In this document: positions 25,958 to 35,504 of the stretch, piece after piece | Position numbering within the stretch: the first letter of the stretch is position 1 | Layout of the letters: each line of letters opens with the position of its first letter | DNA from: Myroides sp. 1354 | GTDB taxonomy: Bacteria; Bacteroidota; Bacteroidia; Flavobacteriales; Flavobacteriaceae | DNA length: 64,000 nucleotides | Reading direction: 5' to 3' | Assembly: GCF_030324495.1 (NCBI RefSeq) | Contig: NZ_JACAGN010000003.1 | Coordinates: forward strand, 62,001-126,000 | Notes under the pieces: model-generated | The model's input: only the letters and a program-made list of their open reading frames with translations | What the model was told of the DNA's origin: nothing | The model's database searches: none | Program-made: the position numbers and the translations under genes

Positions 25958-27207
25958 TATATTCCTGATCGGATTGCTTCTACAGGATCTAATTTTGCTG
26001 CTGATCTAGCGGGTAAATACCCCGAAATCAACCCTATAATTATGGACAATCCCAATCCTATTGCAATATTAAACAAACTCAGCACGAATTCGAAGTCTAG
26101 GACAACGCTTACTCCTTTGGCAATCAACCAAACGATGATAATTCCAACCCATCCACCAATCAAAGCCAAGATGATAGATTCAAAGAGAAATTGAAGCAAA
26201 ATCATTCTGCGTTTTGCTCCGATTGCTTTTTGGATACCAATTAAGTGCGTGCGTTCTTTGACAGAAACGAACATAATATTTGCGATTCCAAAGCCTCCTA
26301 CTAAAAGAGAGAACATACTAATAATCCATCCTACTAAATTCATTTGTGCAATAATATTATCCAAAAACTCCATCATTCCACCAAAAACATTGACAAAGAA
26401 ATTAGTATCTTCTCCTGCTTTTAGCCCCCTAAAAGCGCGTAATTTAACTTCTATTTCATCTTCAAAATGCTTAATATCCGTTGAAGTATTGGGTTTCAAT
26501 ACAATAACAGGAGTATAAGCCTTGATATTATCTCCAAACATTTGGCGAAACAAATTAACGGGAAAATAAGCCATCTCATCATGCCCTCCCCCAATAGAGA
26601 TTGCACCTTGTTTTTCTATCACACCAATTACGACAAATTTTCTCCCATACAAACGCACTTCCCTCCCAACTGCATCTTGCCCTGGAAAAAGTGTATTGGC
26701 AATTTCATGTCCAATAACAACTACAGCATTTCCATTTACCGCTTCTGATTCATTAAAAAAACGTCCACTAGCCATTTTTACATTATCAAGGTATTGCATA
26801 TCTGAACTACATGGACGAACAGTTACACCATTAGCGTAATTTCGTTCGGCTTTCATATTGGTATCCGTTGCAAAAAAATTAAAGGAAGCATACTCCACTC
26901 CCACTAAATTTCGCTTTAAATAATCGTATTCTTCATACGTTACATTGGGAAACTGATCAATCTTCCATCTTGGTATTTCGGATGGTCCAAAAGAATAATT
27001 AAAAACATAAATCATATTGCGATCAAAGCCGCTTAACTCTGTTTTTAGTGCGCGATCCATTGAGTCAACGGCTGCTAAAACTGCAATAATAGAAAAAATA
27101 CCCACTGTCACACCTAATAGTGAGAGCAAAGTTCTTAGTTTATTCGTTCTCAAAGCATTAACTGCAAATTGAAAACTATTGAGCAAAAGCCTAAAATATA
27201 GTATCAT
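25957..27207 (-). CDS. MacB/FtsX-type ABC transporter permease
   Basis: A 416-residue inner-membrane protein. It has an N-terminal membrane helix (about residues 20-45: LRTLLSLLGVTVGIFSIIAVLAAVD), a periplasmic MacB-PCD domain (about 46-285), then three C-terminal helices with the FtsX domain (VGGFGIANIMFVSVKERTHLIGIQKAIGAKRR) ending DPVEAIRSGI. The ATPase partner is not adjacent, so it must be encoded elsewhere. Likely roles are lipoprotein or macrolide-type export; the substrate is unknown. Its stop codon lies at the edge of the REP-like array. Confidence 0.88.
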   Translation of the reverse strand: MILYFRLLLNSFQFAVNALRTNKLRTLLSLLGVTVGIFSIIAVLAAVDSMDRALKTELSGFDRNMIYVFNYSFGPSEIPRWKIDQFPNVTYEEYDYLKRNLVGVEYASFNFFATDTNMKAERNYANGVTVRPCSSDMQYLDNVKMASGRFFNESEAVNGNAVVVIGHEIANTLFPGQDAVGREVRLYGRKFVVIGVIEKQGAISIGGGHDEMAYFPVNLFRQMFGDNIKAYTPVIVLKPNTSTDIKHFEDEIEVKLRAFRGLKAGEDTNFFVNVFGGMMEFLDNIIAQMNLVGWIISMFSLLVGGFGIANIMFVSVKERTHLIGIQKAIGAKRRMILLQFLFESIILALIGGWVGIIIVWLIAKGVSVVLDFEFVLSLFNIAIGLGLSIIIGLISGYLPARSAAKLDPVEAIRSGI

Positions 27208-27336
27208 AGCAACAGAATCAACAATATACCTATTAGTAGAAGAAGAAGAATAAAGTTACATCTTTCTTTTTTTTTTCTTCAAAAAAACATGACAAGTTAC
27301 CTCTCTTAAAATTAAAATAAAAACTTCTCTATTCAC

Positions 27337-27367
27337 TTCATAAATACCTAGACATTAGTTATTTTTG
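27337..27367 (+). promoter_or_regulatory. Probable promoter of purH
   Basis: TTC at 27337-27339 (near -33), 20-base spacer, and -7 TATTTTTG at 27360-27367; ATG 22 bases downstream. Confidence 0.55.
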
Positions 27368-27388
27368 CCCTTTAATTAATAACACACA

Positions 27389-28915
27389 ATGAACACAACT
27401 AAAAAGATTCAATCGGCCTTAATTTCTGTTTTTAGCAAAGATGGATTAGAACCAATTGTAAGAGAACTACACAAAAACGAAGTAACTATTTATTCAACAG
27501 GAGGTACAGAAACTTTCATCAAAGATTTAGGTATTCCAGTTGTACCAGTTGAAGACATTACTTCATATCCTTCTATTTTAGGAGGTAGAGTAAAAACTTT
27601 ACATCCAAAAATTTTCGGTGGAATCTTAAATAGACAAGATCACGAGGGAGATATTCAACAAATGAAAGAATTTGAAATTCCTCAAATCGACGTAGTCATT
27701 GTAGATTTATATCCATTTGAAAAAACAGTTGCTTCTGGTGCTAATGAAGCAGATATCATTGAAAAAATCGATATCGGTGGAATTTCATTGATCCGTGCAG
27801 CTGCTAAAAACTTCAAAGATACTGTTATCGTACCTTCGGTAAATGAATACGATTTATTCTTACAGATGTTAATTGAGAACAATGGTTCTACTACATTAGC
27901 ACAAAGACGATTATTAGCGACAAAAGCATTCCACGTTTCATCTCATTATGACGGAGCGATTTTCAACTATTTCAACGAATCGGATGACACCTTAAAAATT
28001 AGTCATGCAGAGGGAATTGAATTGCGTTATGGAGAAAACCCGCACCAGAAAGGACACTTCTTTGGTGATTTCGATCAATTATTTAAAAAATTACACGGAA
28101 AAGAGTTATCGTATAACAACTTATTAGACGTTGATGCGGCGGTAAACTTAATGAATGAATTCAAAGGGGAACAACCGACATTTGCTATTTTAAAACACAA
28201 CAACGCTTGTGGTGTAGCACAAAGAAGCACAATGAAAGAAGCCTATGTAGATGCTTTGGCTGGAGATCCTACTTCTGCTTTCGGTGGTGTTTTAATTGCC
28301 AATGGTTTAATTGACGTTGCAACAGCACAAGAAATCAATCAATTATTCTGTGAAGTTGTTATTGCTCCTGCTTATGAAGCTGCAGCAATTGAAATTTTAA
28401 AAGAAAAGAAAAACAGAATTATCTTGGTTTTAAACGAGATTGAATTACCTAAAAAACACGTACGTACTTGTTTAAATGGTATCTTAGTTCAAGATAAAGA
28501 TAATGTAACTGACAATAAAGACCACTTAACAACCGTTACTAAAGTAGCTCCATCAGCCAAAGAAGTAGACGATTTATTATTTGCTTCTAAAATCTGTAAA
28601 CACACCAAGTCAAATACGATTGTTTTGGTAAAAGACGGACAACTTTGTGCTTCGGGTACAGGACAGACCTCTAGAGTAGATGCTTTACGTCAAGCAATTG
28701 AAAAAGCTAATTCATTCGAGTTCAACCTAAAAGGAGCAGTAATGGCAAGTGATGCCTTCTTCCCTTTCCCAGACTGTGTAGAGATTGCAGACAATGCTGG
28801 AATTACAGCGGTTATCCAACCAGGTGGTTCAATTAAAGATGATTTAAGTATTACCTATTGTGATGAAAATAAAATCGCAATGGTTTTCACGGGAATTCGT
28901 CATTTTAAACATTAA
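27389..28915 (+). CDS. purH: Bifunctional AICAR formyltransferase/IMP cyclohydrolase
   Basis: A 508-residue enzyme performing the last two steps of IMP synthesis: formylation of AICAR with formyl-THF, then ring closure. The N-terminal MGS-like cyclohydrolase domain is residues 1 to about 190 (ALISVFSKDGLEPIVREL, STGGTETFIKDLGIPV, GGRVKTLHPKIFGGIL). The C-terminal formyltransferase domain has LRYGENPHQKG, AILKHNNACGVA and SDAFFPFPD. Length is typical. It uses folate one-carbon units like thyA, but the genes are far apart and not co-transcribed. Confidence 0.96.
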   Translation: MNTTKKIQSALISVFSKDGLEPIVRELHKNEVTIYSTGGTETFIKDLGIPVVPVEDITSYPSILGGRVKTLHPKIFGGILNRQDHEGDIQQMKEFEIPQIDVVIVDLYPFEKTVASGANEADIIEKIDIGGISLIRAAAKNFKDTVIVPSVNEYDLFLQMLIENNGSTTLAQRRLLATKAFHVSSHYDGAIFNYFNESDDTLKISHAEGIELRYGENPHQKGHFFGDFDQLFKKLHGKELSYNNLLDVDAAVNLMNEFKGEQPTFAILKHNNACGVAQRSTMKEAYVDALAGDPTSAFGGVLIANGLIDVATAQEINQLFCEVVIAPAYEAAAIEILKEKKNRIILVLNEIELPKKHVRTCLNGILVQDKDNVTDNKDHLTTVTKVAPSAKEVDDLLFASKICKHTKSNTIVLVKDGQLCASGTGQTSRVDALRQAIEKANSFEFNLKGAVMASDAFFPFPDCVEIADNAGITAVIQPGGSIKDDLSITYCDENKIAMVFTGIRHFKH

Positions 28916-28920
28916 TTTAC

Positions 28921-28928
28921 TAATTTTG
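28921..28928 (+). promoter_or_regulatory. -7 element for the mreB operon
   Basis: TAATTTTG just after the purH stop and 41 bases before the mreB ATG. No matching -33 TTG. Confidence 0.45.
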
Positions 28929-28969
28929 TAGAACAACATAAATATTAACTCTAAAAGCCTTTTATATCT

Positions 28970-29998
28970 ATGGGATTTTTTGATTTCATGACGGAAGATA
29001 TCGCAATTGACTTAGGAACTGCGAATACCCTTATCATTCACGATGGAAAAGTTGTCGTTGACAATCCATCAATCGTTGCTAGAGATAGGACAACGGGAAA
29101 AATTATAGCCGTTGGAAAAGAAGCGAGTTTGATGCAAGGGAAAACTCATGGTAACATCAAAACGATACGCCCTTTAAAAGACGGAGTTATTGCTGATTTT
29201 GACGCATCAGAAAAAATGATAAGCCTCTTTATCAAAAGCATTCCGGCTCTAAGAAAAAAAATGTTTACTCCTGCCTTGCGCATGGTTGTATGTATTCCTT
29301 CAGGGATTACTGAAGTAGAAATGCGTGCAGTAAAAGAATCTTGTGAGCGTGTAAATGGTAAAGAGGTTTATTTAATACACGAACCGATGTCTGCTGCTAT
29401 TGGTATTGGTGTAGACATTATGCAACCAAAAGGAAACATGATTGTTGATATCGGAGGAGGAACAACAGAGATTGCTGTTATTGCTCTTGGAGGTATTGTA
29501 TGTGATAAATCCGTAAAAATTGCGGGAGACGTATTCACTAATGATATCATTTACTATATGCGTACCCAACACAACTTATTTGTTGGAGAGAGTACTGCTG
29601 AAAAGATTAAAATTCAAACAGGAGCGGCAACAGAAGATTTAGAAACTGCTCCAGAAGATATGCTTGTTCAAGGGCGTGACTTGTTAACAGGGAAACCAAA
29701 ACAAGTAACTGTTTCATACCGTGAAATAGCAAAAGCTTTAGACAAATCAATACAACGTATCGAAGATGCTGTAATGGAAACGCTATCTCAAACGCCTCCA
29801 GAATTAGCCGCTGATATTTATAATACAGGAATCTACTTAGCAGGTGGAGGATCTATGTTGAGAGGATTAGACAAGAGAATCTCTCAAAAAACAGATTTAC
29901 CTGTTTATATTGCTGAGGATCCATTACGTGCTGTTGTACGTGGAACGGGCCTTGCCATCAAAAATATTGACAAATACAAAAGTGTATTGATAAAATAA
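28970..29998 (+). CDS. mreB: Rod shape-determining protein MreB
   Basis: A 342-residue actin homologue that polymerises under the inner membrane and positions the elongation machinery. ATP-binding motifs are present: DLGTANTLI (phosphate 1), DIGGGTTEIAVI (phosphate 2) and YLAGGGSMLRGLD (adenosine). LIHEPMSAAIGIGVDI is also typical. It is the first gene of mreB-mreC-mreD-mrdA-rodA; mreC follows by 8 bases. The complete elongation set in one operon supports a rod-shaped cell. Confidence 0.96.
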   Translation: MGFFDFMTEDIAIDLGTANTLIIHDGKVVVDNPSIVARDRTTGKIIAVGKEASLMQGKTHGNIKTIRPLKDGVIADFDASEKMISLFIKSIPALRKKMFTPALRMVVCIPSGITEVEMRAVKESCERVNGKEVYLIHEPMSAAIGIGVDIMQPKGNMIVDIGGGTTEIAVIALGGIVCDKSVKIAGDVFTNDIIYYMRTQHNLFVGESTAEKIKIQTGAATEDLETAPEDMLVQGRDLLTGKPKQVTVSYREIAKALDKSIQRIEDAVMETLSQTPPELAADIYNTGIYLAGGGSMLRGLDKRISQKTDLPVYIAEDPLRAVVRGTGLAIKNIDKYKSVLIK

Positions 29999-30006
29999 AC
30001 TAACCT

Positions 30007-30840
30007 ATGCAGCAAATAATTAATTTCTTTATAAAAAACAGTACTAAGTTACTGTTTTTGCTGCTTTTAGTTATATCATTTGCCCTAGTACTTCGAACGC
30101 ATACTTTTCACAAGAGTTCATTTATTAGTTCGGCAAATGGTGTGACAGGTTACGTCTATGAAAATGTAAACAATTTAAAGGAATACATGCGTCTTAAGAC
30201 TGAAAATGACGCTTTAGTTCTGGAAAATGCCTTACTGAAAAAACAAGCTTTTAATAGTGCTGTTGTAATGGATTCTATTCCCATTGAATTGCCAATTCTC
30301 ACTGTGGAAGAAGAGATTTACAACGTTATTGTAGCCAAGGTGATAAAAAATGAATTTAACACCAAGGAAAACTATTTAACTATCAAAGGTGGAGAAAGGG
30401 ATGGTATTACAAAAGATTTAGGAGTAATCAATAGCAACGGAATTGTCGGTATTATCCAAAAATCATCCACAAAATATTCTACTGTACAGAGTATCTTAAA
30501 CGCTAAATCTAAAATTAATGCCAAGATTAAAGGATCCAATCACTTTGGAACCTTACAATGGGACGGAAAAAGCACAGGCTATGTTCAATTAAATGACATT
30601 CCTCGTTTAGCAGAACTCTTCCAAGGTGACACTATTGTTACGGGAGGTATTTCTGATATTTTCCCGGAGAACATACCCATTGGTACTATCGAAAAAGCGT
30701 ATACGACAGAAAGCTCGAATTACTTTACCATTGAAGTCAAACTTTTTAATGACATGACAAACTTAGGGTATGTATATGTGATTAGAAATAACGACATTGA
30801 AGAAATTAACGAATTAGAAGAAGCTACACGCAATGAATAG
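30007..30840 (+). CDS. mreC: Rod shape-determining protein MreC
   Basis: A 277-residue bitopic protein: one N-terminal membrane helix (about residues 13-30, LLFLLLLVISFALVL), then a coiled-coil (about 52-80, VNNLKEYMRLKTENDALVLENALLKK) and a periplasmic beta-domain with IIQKSSTKYSTVQSILN and GDTIVTGGISDIFPENIPIG, characteristic of MreC. It links the MreB filament to PBP2 and RodA in the periplasm. Its last codons overlap mreD by 8 bases. Confidence 0.93.
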   Translation: MQQIINFFIKNSTKLLFLLLLVISFALVLRTHTFHKSSFISSANGVTGYVYENVNNLKEYMRLKTENDALVLENALLKKQAFNSAVVMDSIPIELPILTVEEEIYNVIVAKVIKNEFNTKENYLTIKGGERDGITKDLGVINSNGIVGIIQKSSTKYSTVQSILNAKSKINAKIKGSNHFGTLQWDGKSTGYVQLNDIPRLAELFQGDTIVTGGISDIFPENIPIGTIEKAYTTESSNYFTIEVKLFNDMTNLGYVYVIRNNDIEEINELEEATRNE

Positions 30841-31354
30841 TGCTATTTCCAATATTACGCGTTTTGTTATTTTGCTAATCGCACAAGTATTAGTGTTTAA
30901 TAACTTGGATTTGTTTTCTTTCATCAATCCATTTCCGTATATCCTTTTTATTGTACTTTATCCTACAGATGGCAACAAAGCGTTATTTTACGTTTCTAGC
31001 TTTCTTTTGGGATTAACCATAGACATGTTTGAGAACTCAGGTGGTGTACACGCTGCGGCTTCCCTAATTCTCGCTTTTAGTAGACCATTAGTGCTGAAAT
31101 TTTCATTTGGTATTAGTTACCAATACCACAATCTCAATATCTTTAAAAAGGTAACCAAGGATTTATTTTCATCCATGGAGGTCTTGGGTTATTTGATTAT
31201 TACCGTCGTGATTCACCACGTCGTTTTATTTGCCCTTGAGTTTTTGCGTTTTAATTTTATTTTGGAAATCTTATTGCGAACTTTATTAACAACGTTGGCT
31301 ACATTAATAAGCTGTATACTAATCTTATATTTGATCAAACCATCTAAACGATGA
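30833..31354 (+). CDS. mreD: Rod shape-determining protein MreD
   Basis: A 173-residue polytopic membrane protein with about five hydrophobic segments. FINPFPYILFIVLYP and the GLTIDMFENSGGVHAAASLI stretch match MreD of Bacteroidota. Overlaps at both ends (8 bases with mreC, 4 bases with mrdA) point to translational coupling. MreD is the least conserved of the set, so position is a major part of the evidence. Confidence 0.9.
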   Translation: MNSAISNITRFVILLIAQVLVFNNLDLFSFINPFPYILFIVLYPTDGNKALFYVSSFLLGLTIDMFENSGGVHAAASLILAFSRPLVLKFSFGISYQYHNLNIFKKVTKDLFSSMEVLGYLIITVVIHHVVLFALEFLRFNFILEILLRTLLTTLATLISCILILYLIKPSKR

Positions 31355-33213
31355 GAAAGTTATTACTTCCTATTATCATAGTTGCAGTAACTATAACCAT
31401 TCTTATTCGACTGTTCTATTTACAAGTCGTAGATGATACCTATATCAAAAAATCAGAAAACAACGCTTTAAAAATCGTTTATGAATACCCTGAACGAGGT
31501 TATATATTCGACCGAAATAAGAAATTATTAGTTGCGAATCAACCCTCATATGACATCATGGTTATACCGAGAGAGGTCAAAGATATCGATACGTTAGCTT
31601 TGTGTAAGTTGCTTGATGTAACCCTAGATGAATTTAACACCAAACTTCAAAAGGCAACAGTTTACAGTCCTCGACTTCCCTCTGTTTTTTTAGCTCAATT
31701 GAGTAAAGGAGAATATGCAGCTTTCCAGGAAAAAATCCGCCATTTCAATGGCTTTTATGTACAAAAACGTTCACTACGCGATTATCAAGTCAACGCAGGA
31801 GCGAATGTCTTTGGCTATATTCGTCAGGTGAATGAGGATAACATCAAGAGAAACCCATATTATCGATCAGGAGACTTAATTGGTATTCAGGGAGTCGAAC
31901 AACAATATGAAGATATACTACGCGGTACTAAAGGGGTAAAATACATCCAACGCGATCGTTTTAACCGCGAAATCGGATCCTTTAAAGACGGAGTATACGA
32001 TACGATTTCCATCAAAGGAAGTGATATTACCTTGACGATTGACTATGATTTACAAGCCTATGGTGAACTTTTAATGCAAAATAAACGAGGCGGTATTGTA
32101 GCTATTGAACCCAAAACAGGTGAAATCCTTGCCTTAATTAATGCTCCTTCTTACGACCCTTCTTTATTAGTCGGGAGAGAGCGTTCAAAAAACTACACCA
32201 AATTATACAACGATTCTTTAGCCAAACCACTATACAATCGCGTATTATCTGGAGAATATTCTCCTGGCTCACCCTTTAAAATCTTAACAGGATTGATTGG
32301 TTTACAAGAAGGCGTGATTACAGAACATTCTGCTTTTTCCTGTAGTAGAGGATTTTACTATGGCCGTGGAGCTTGGATGGGCTGTCACGATTCGGGAACC
32401 TGGAGTTTAAGACATGCGATTGCCTTGTCGTGTAATACTTACTTTGCTCAGACATACAAAAAAATTATTGAAAAATACAAAACCCCTTCAGAAGGTATTG
32501 ACCGCTGGAGTAAACACTTAGAAAGCTTTGGATTAGGACAATTCTTAGGGTATGATTTACCAGAAGGACGAAAAGGACACATTCCCAATTCAGAATATTA
32601 CGACCGTTGGTATCCAAACAAAGGCTGGAAGAGTACAACGACTATCTCCAATGCGATCGGACAAGGTGAGGTTATCATGACGCCTATGCAATTAGCGAAT
32701 ATGGCTGCAGCTGTGGCGAATCGAGGCTATTACTACACCCCTCACATCATCAAAAACATTGAAGATCACACTATTGACAAGAAGTTCGTTACCAAACAAG
32801 TAACGACGATAGATCCTAAACACTTTGAACCAATTATTCAAGGAATGAATCAAGTATTCCATATTGGTACAGGGCGTAGTGTTGCCGTTCCACAGTTGGA
32901 AATGGCTGGAAAAACGGGAACCGTAGAAAACTTCACTCGTATCAATGGAAAGCGTTATCAATTAGCTGATCACTCTGTTTTCGTTGCCTTTGCACCTGTT
33001 GATGATCCAAAGATTGTTATTGCAGTATTTATTGAAAACGGAGTTTGGGGAGCTCGATGGGCAGCTCCTATCACTAGTTTAATGCTACAAAAATATTTGC
33101 TTCCTGAAATAGTTCGTCCTGATTTAGAAAAACGAATGCTAGAAGGAAGTTTAGAAAGTGAATACAACAAGGTTTTACAATTATACAATTTAGCAGATAA
33201 GCAGAAAAAATAA
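31351..33213 (+). CDS. mrdA: Penicillin-binding protein 2 (elongasome transpeptidase)
   Basis: A 620-residue bitopic protein. One N-terminal helix (about residues 5-24) is followed by the PBP dimerisation domain and the transpeptidase domain. Catalytic motifs: SPFK with nucleophile S307 and K310 (in YSPGSPFK; other PBP2s usually read STFK), SCN for SxN, and KTGT. It cross-links peptidoglycan during lateral growth, paired with RodA, whose ATG overlaps its stop by one base (TAATG). Beta-lactams target it. Confidence 0.95.
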   Translation: MRKLLLPIIIVAVTITILIRLFYLQVVDDTYIKKSENNALKIVYEYPERGYIFDRNKKLLVANQPSYDIMVIPREVKDIDTLALCKLLDVTLDEFNTKLQKATVYSPRLPSVFLAQLSKGEYAAFQEKIRHFNGFYVQKRSLRDYQVNAGANVFGYIRQVNEDNIKRNPYYRSGDLIGIQGVEQQYEDILRGTKGVKYIQRDRFNREIGSFKDGVYDTISIKGSDITLTIDYDLQAYGELLMQNKRGGIVAIEPKTGEILALINAPSYDPSLLVGRERSKNYTKLYNDSLAKPLYNRVLSGEYSPGSPFKILTGLIGLQEGVITEHSAFSCSRGFYYGRGAWMGCHDSGTWSLRHAIALSCNTYFAQTYKKIIEKYKTPSEGIDRWSKHLESFGLGQFLGYDLPEGRKGHIPNSEYYDRWYPNKGWKSTTTISNAIGQGEVIMTPMQLANMAAAVANRGYYYTPHIIKNIEDHTIDKKFVTKQVTTIDPKHFEPIIQGMNQVFHIGTGRSVAVPQLEMAGKTGTVENFTRINGKRYQLADHSVFVAFAPVDDPKIVIAVFIENGVWGARWAAPITSLMLQKYLLPEIVRPDLEKRMLEGSLESEYNKVLQLYNLADKQKK

Positions 33214-34466
33214 TGAGAAGCGGGAGCGTACAAAAGCATATCGACTGGATAACTATTATGTTATACCTCTTACTAGTTGTAGCAGGTTGGGTAAATATTT
33301 ACTCTACCTCACTTCCTAGTGAAGAAGCTAGTATTTTTGATTTCAGTCAAATCTACGGTAGACAATTGGTCTTTATCTTGACGTGTATTCCACTAATCAT
33401 CTTAATTCTTGCTCTAGATACCAAGTTTTACGAAAAATATGCCCTGATTTTTTACATCATCGGTATACTTTCCATCCTTGGACTATTCGTCTTCGGTAAA
33501 TCCGTTAAAGGGCAAACCAACTGGTATCAGATTGGAGGTCTAGGAATACAACCTTCTGAGTTTGTAAAAACGACGACCGCCCTGCTCTTAGCGAAATACT
33601 TTTCGGATAACCAGGGTACATTAAAAACGTTAAAAGAACAAATAACTGTCTTTTTAATCATTGGTATTCCCACCTTACTTATTTTAAAGCACGATACAGG
33701 AAGTGCCATGTTATTTGCCTCTTTAATCTTTGTACTATTCCGCGAAGGATTACCCTCTTGGTATTTGTGGTCTGCTTTTATTACAATCGTACTCTTTGTT
33801 GCGGCATTGATAGTAAAACCATCACTTATCATTACTTCTATTATATTATTAACACTCCTGCATTACTATTTTAACAAAAACATCAATAGAAACCCCTTTA
33901 TTTATCTTATTTTAGCCACCGTAATGTGCGGCTTTGTTCTATCAGTGGATTACGTTTACGACAATGTACTCGAACCCCACCAAAAAGATAGAATAAACGT
34001 ATTACTCGGTGAAAACGTAGATCTTCAAGCCGAAGGATATAACCTTAATCAATCGAAGATTGCGATTGGATCAGGTGGTTGGTATGGCACTGGATTTTTA
34101 CAAGGAACCCAAACCAAGGGAGGCTTTGTACCAGAACAGCATACCGATTATATATTTACAACGGTTGGAGAAGAATGGGGATTCGTTGGTTCTAGTACGA
34201 TTATCGTGTTGTTCCTTTGCTTATTTTTCCGCTTAATATACCTAGCAGAAAAACAAAAGAAGCGATTTAATAGAGTCTACGGTTATTGCGTAGTGAGTTT
34301 TTTATTCATTCACTTCGCCTTCAATATTACCATGTTAGTAGGATTATTTCCTACCATTGGAGTACCACTTCCCTTTTTCTCCTATGGAGGATCGAGTTTA
34401 ATTGCTTTTACATTACTGCTATTCATCTTTTTGAAATTGGATGCCAATAGAATTAATGAATGGTAA
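33213..34466 (+). CDS. rodA: Peptidoglycan glycosyltransferase RodA
   Basis: A 417-residue SEDS-family membrane protein with about ten helices. It polymerises lipid II glycan strands together with PBP2. Signatures: WYQIGGLGIQPSEFVKTTTALLLAKYF (about residues 104-130), LILKHDTGSAMLFASL with the conserved Asp, FVPEQHTDYIFTTVGEEWGFVG and the final GVPLPFFSYGGSSLIAF. Starts one base into the mrdA stop. The alternative FtsW is excluded by the operon. Confidence 0.95.
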   Translation: MRSGSVQKHIDWITIMLYLLLVVAGWVNIYSTSLPSEEASIFDFSQIYGRQLVFILTCIPLIILILALDTKFYEKYALIFYIIGILSILGLFVFGKSVKGQTNWYQIGGLGIQPSEFVKTTTALLLAKYFSDNQGTLKTLKEQITVFLIIGIPTLLILKHDTGSAMLFASLIFVLFREGLPSWYLWSAFITIVLFVAALIVKPSLIITSIILLTLLHYYFNKNINRNPFIYLILATVMCGFVLSVDYVYDNVLEPHQKDRINVLLGENVDLQAEGYNLNQSKIAIGSGGWYGTGFLQGTQTKGGFVPEQHTDYIFTTVGEEWGFVGSSTIIVLFLCLFFRLIYLAEKQKKRFNRVYGYCVVSFLFIHFAFNITMLVGLFPTIGVPLPFFSYGGSSLIAFTLLLFIFLKLDANRINEW

Positions 34467-34506
34467 AAACACGAACAACAATAAAATCAAAATAGAGAAA
34501 AAGAAA

Positions 34507-34974
34507 ATGAAAAAAACGTTTTTACTTGCTGGTATGATCCTTTTAGGTTCAACAGCAATGCAGGCACAAGAAGTACAAAAAGAAGAAGTATCAACCGTAT
34601 TACCTGAAGTACCTACAGTAACAGTGGTAGAAAGTACGGTAGAAGAAGCTCCTATAATGACGGCGGATGAACTAAAAGCTTTCAATCAAGAACAAAAACA
34701 AATTGAACGCGAACGCAAAGCAGAACTCAAAAAGCAAAAAGAGATCACTAAGAGCCAAAAGAAGATTCAAAAGTCCACAGATAAGCTAAACAAGACAAAA
34801 GCGAAATACAACAAAGAAAACGACGCTTTTAACCGCGATATGGCTTTAGGAAAGATTGCTCCTGTACAAGAATTGAAAATCAAGACTAAATTGCATAAAT
34901 ATCAAACGCAAATTGCCAATTTAGAATTTGAGATCAAAGCGGAAGAATACAAATACGAAAACTTAACGAAATAA
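34507..34974 (+). CDS. Secreted coiled-coil hypothetical protein
   Basis: 155 residues from ATG 34507; an earlier in-frame ATG at 34441 would lie inside rodA and precede the signal peptide, so it was rejected. The signal peptide KKTFLLAGMILLGSTAMQAQ is followed by an acidic linker (about residues 22-55) and a highly charged coiled coil (about 60-150) rich in K, E and Q (KAELKKQKEITKSQKKIQKS). No family is recognised. As the last gene of the elongasome operon, 40 bases after rodA and before a terminator, a periplasmic envelope role is possible. Confidence 0.7.
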   Translation: MKKTFLLAGMILLGSTAMQAQEVQKEEVSTVLPEVPTVTVVESTVEEAPIMTADELKAFNQEQKQIERERKAELKKQKEITKSQKKIQKSTDKLNKTKAKYNKENDAFNRDMALGKIAPVQELKIKTKLHKYQTQIANLEFEIKAEEYKYENLTK

Positions 34975-34976
34975 AC

Positions 34977-35006
34977 AAAAAGCGAGACTTAGGTTTCGCT
35001 TTTTTA
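34977..35006 (+). terminator. Terminator of the mreB-rodA operon
   Basis: AAGCGAGAC/GTTTCGCTT (one wobble) with TTAG loop, then T-run. Confidence 0.8.
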
Positions 35007-35067
35007 GTTAACGACAAACAGTTAACAGGCTGTTTGCAAATCAAAACAGTAAGCCCTAAATAATAAA

Positions 35068-35103
35068 CAAAAAAACCGATAACTTTCGTTATCGGTTTTT
35101 TTT
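35068..35103 (-). terminator. Terminator of the tRNA-Phe cluster
   Basis: ACCGATAAC paired with GTTATCGGT, A-run and T-run on either side. On the minus strand it follows the last tRNA-Phe by 7 bases. Confidence 0.85.
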
Positions 35104-35109
35104 CTGGTG

Positions 35110-35182
35110 TGGTGCCTCCAGGAATCGAACCAGGGACACAAGGATTTTCAGTCCTTTGCTCTACCAACTGAGCTAAGGCACC
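35110..35182 (-). tRNA. tRNA-Phe(GAA), copy 3 in transcription order
   Basis: 73 nt cloverleaf: acceptor GGTGCCT/AGGCACC, D-arm GCTC-AGTTGGTA-GAGC, anticodon loop CTGAAAA (GAA), T-loop TTCGATT, discriminator A; CCA is not encoded directly after it. T-stem CCTGG/CCTGG leaves a U-U pair in the middle. Confidence 0.95.
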
Positions 35183-35207
35183 AGTTGCTTGTTTTAGTTT
35201 AAATTTG

Positions 35208-35280
35208 TGGTGCCTCCAGGAATCGAACCAGGGACACAAGGATTTTCAGTCCTTTGCTCTACCAACTGAGCTAAGGCACC
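35208..35280 (-). tRNA. tRNA-Phe(GAA), copy 2
   Basis: Identical to the other two copies over all 73 bases. It starts exactly 98 bases from its neighbours. Confidence 0.95.
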
Positions 35281-35305
35281 AGTTGCTTGTTTTAGTTTAA
35301 ATTTG

Positions 35306-35378
35306 TGGTGCCTCCAGGAATCGAACCAGGGACACAAGGATTTTCAGTCCTTTGCTCTACCAACTGAGCTAAGGCACC
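35306..35378 (-). tRNA. tRNA-Phe(GAA), copy 1 (first transcribed)
   Basis: Same 73-base sequence and fold. It lies 42 bases after the -7 element at 35421-35428. Confidence 0.95.
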
Positions 35379-35420
35379 AATTGGCTTTTAGTAGTGAACT
35401 TTTGTTCTCTTAAGCGGTTG

Positions 35421-35450
35421 CAAATATATAATACTTTTTTATTCTTCCAA
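35421..35450 (-). promoter_or_regulatory. Promoter of the tRNA-Phe cluster
   Basis: On the minus strand: -33 TTG (35450-35448), 19-base spacer, -7 TATATTTG (35428-35421). Confidence 0.65.
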
Positions 35451-35453
35451 AAC

Positions 35454-35484
35454 TTCTCAGGCAATTTTTCTTTATTTATCTTTG
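35454..35484 (+). promoter_or_regulatory. Probable promoter of coaX
   Basis: TTC at 35454-35456, 20-base spacer, -7 TATCTTTG at 35477-35484; ATG 21 bases further. It is back-to-back with the tRNA-Phe promoter. Confidence 0.55.
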
Positions 35485-35504
35485 TTAAACTAAGCAACAC
35501 GACT

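Noticed and set aside
34934..35239. Minus-strand ORF across the tRNA-Phe cluster (QLVEQRTENPCVPGSIPGG)
   Set aside because: A well-known spurious translation of tRNA genes.
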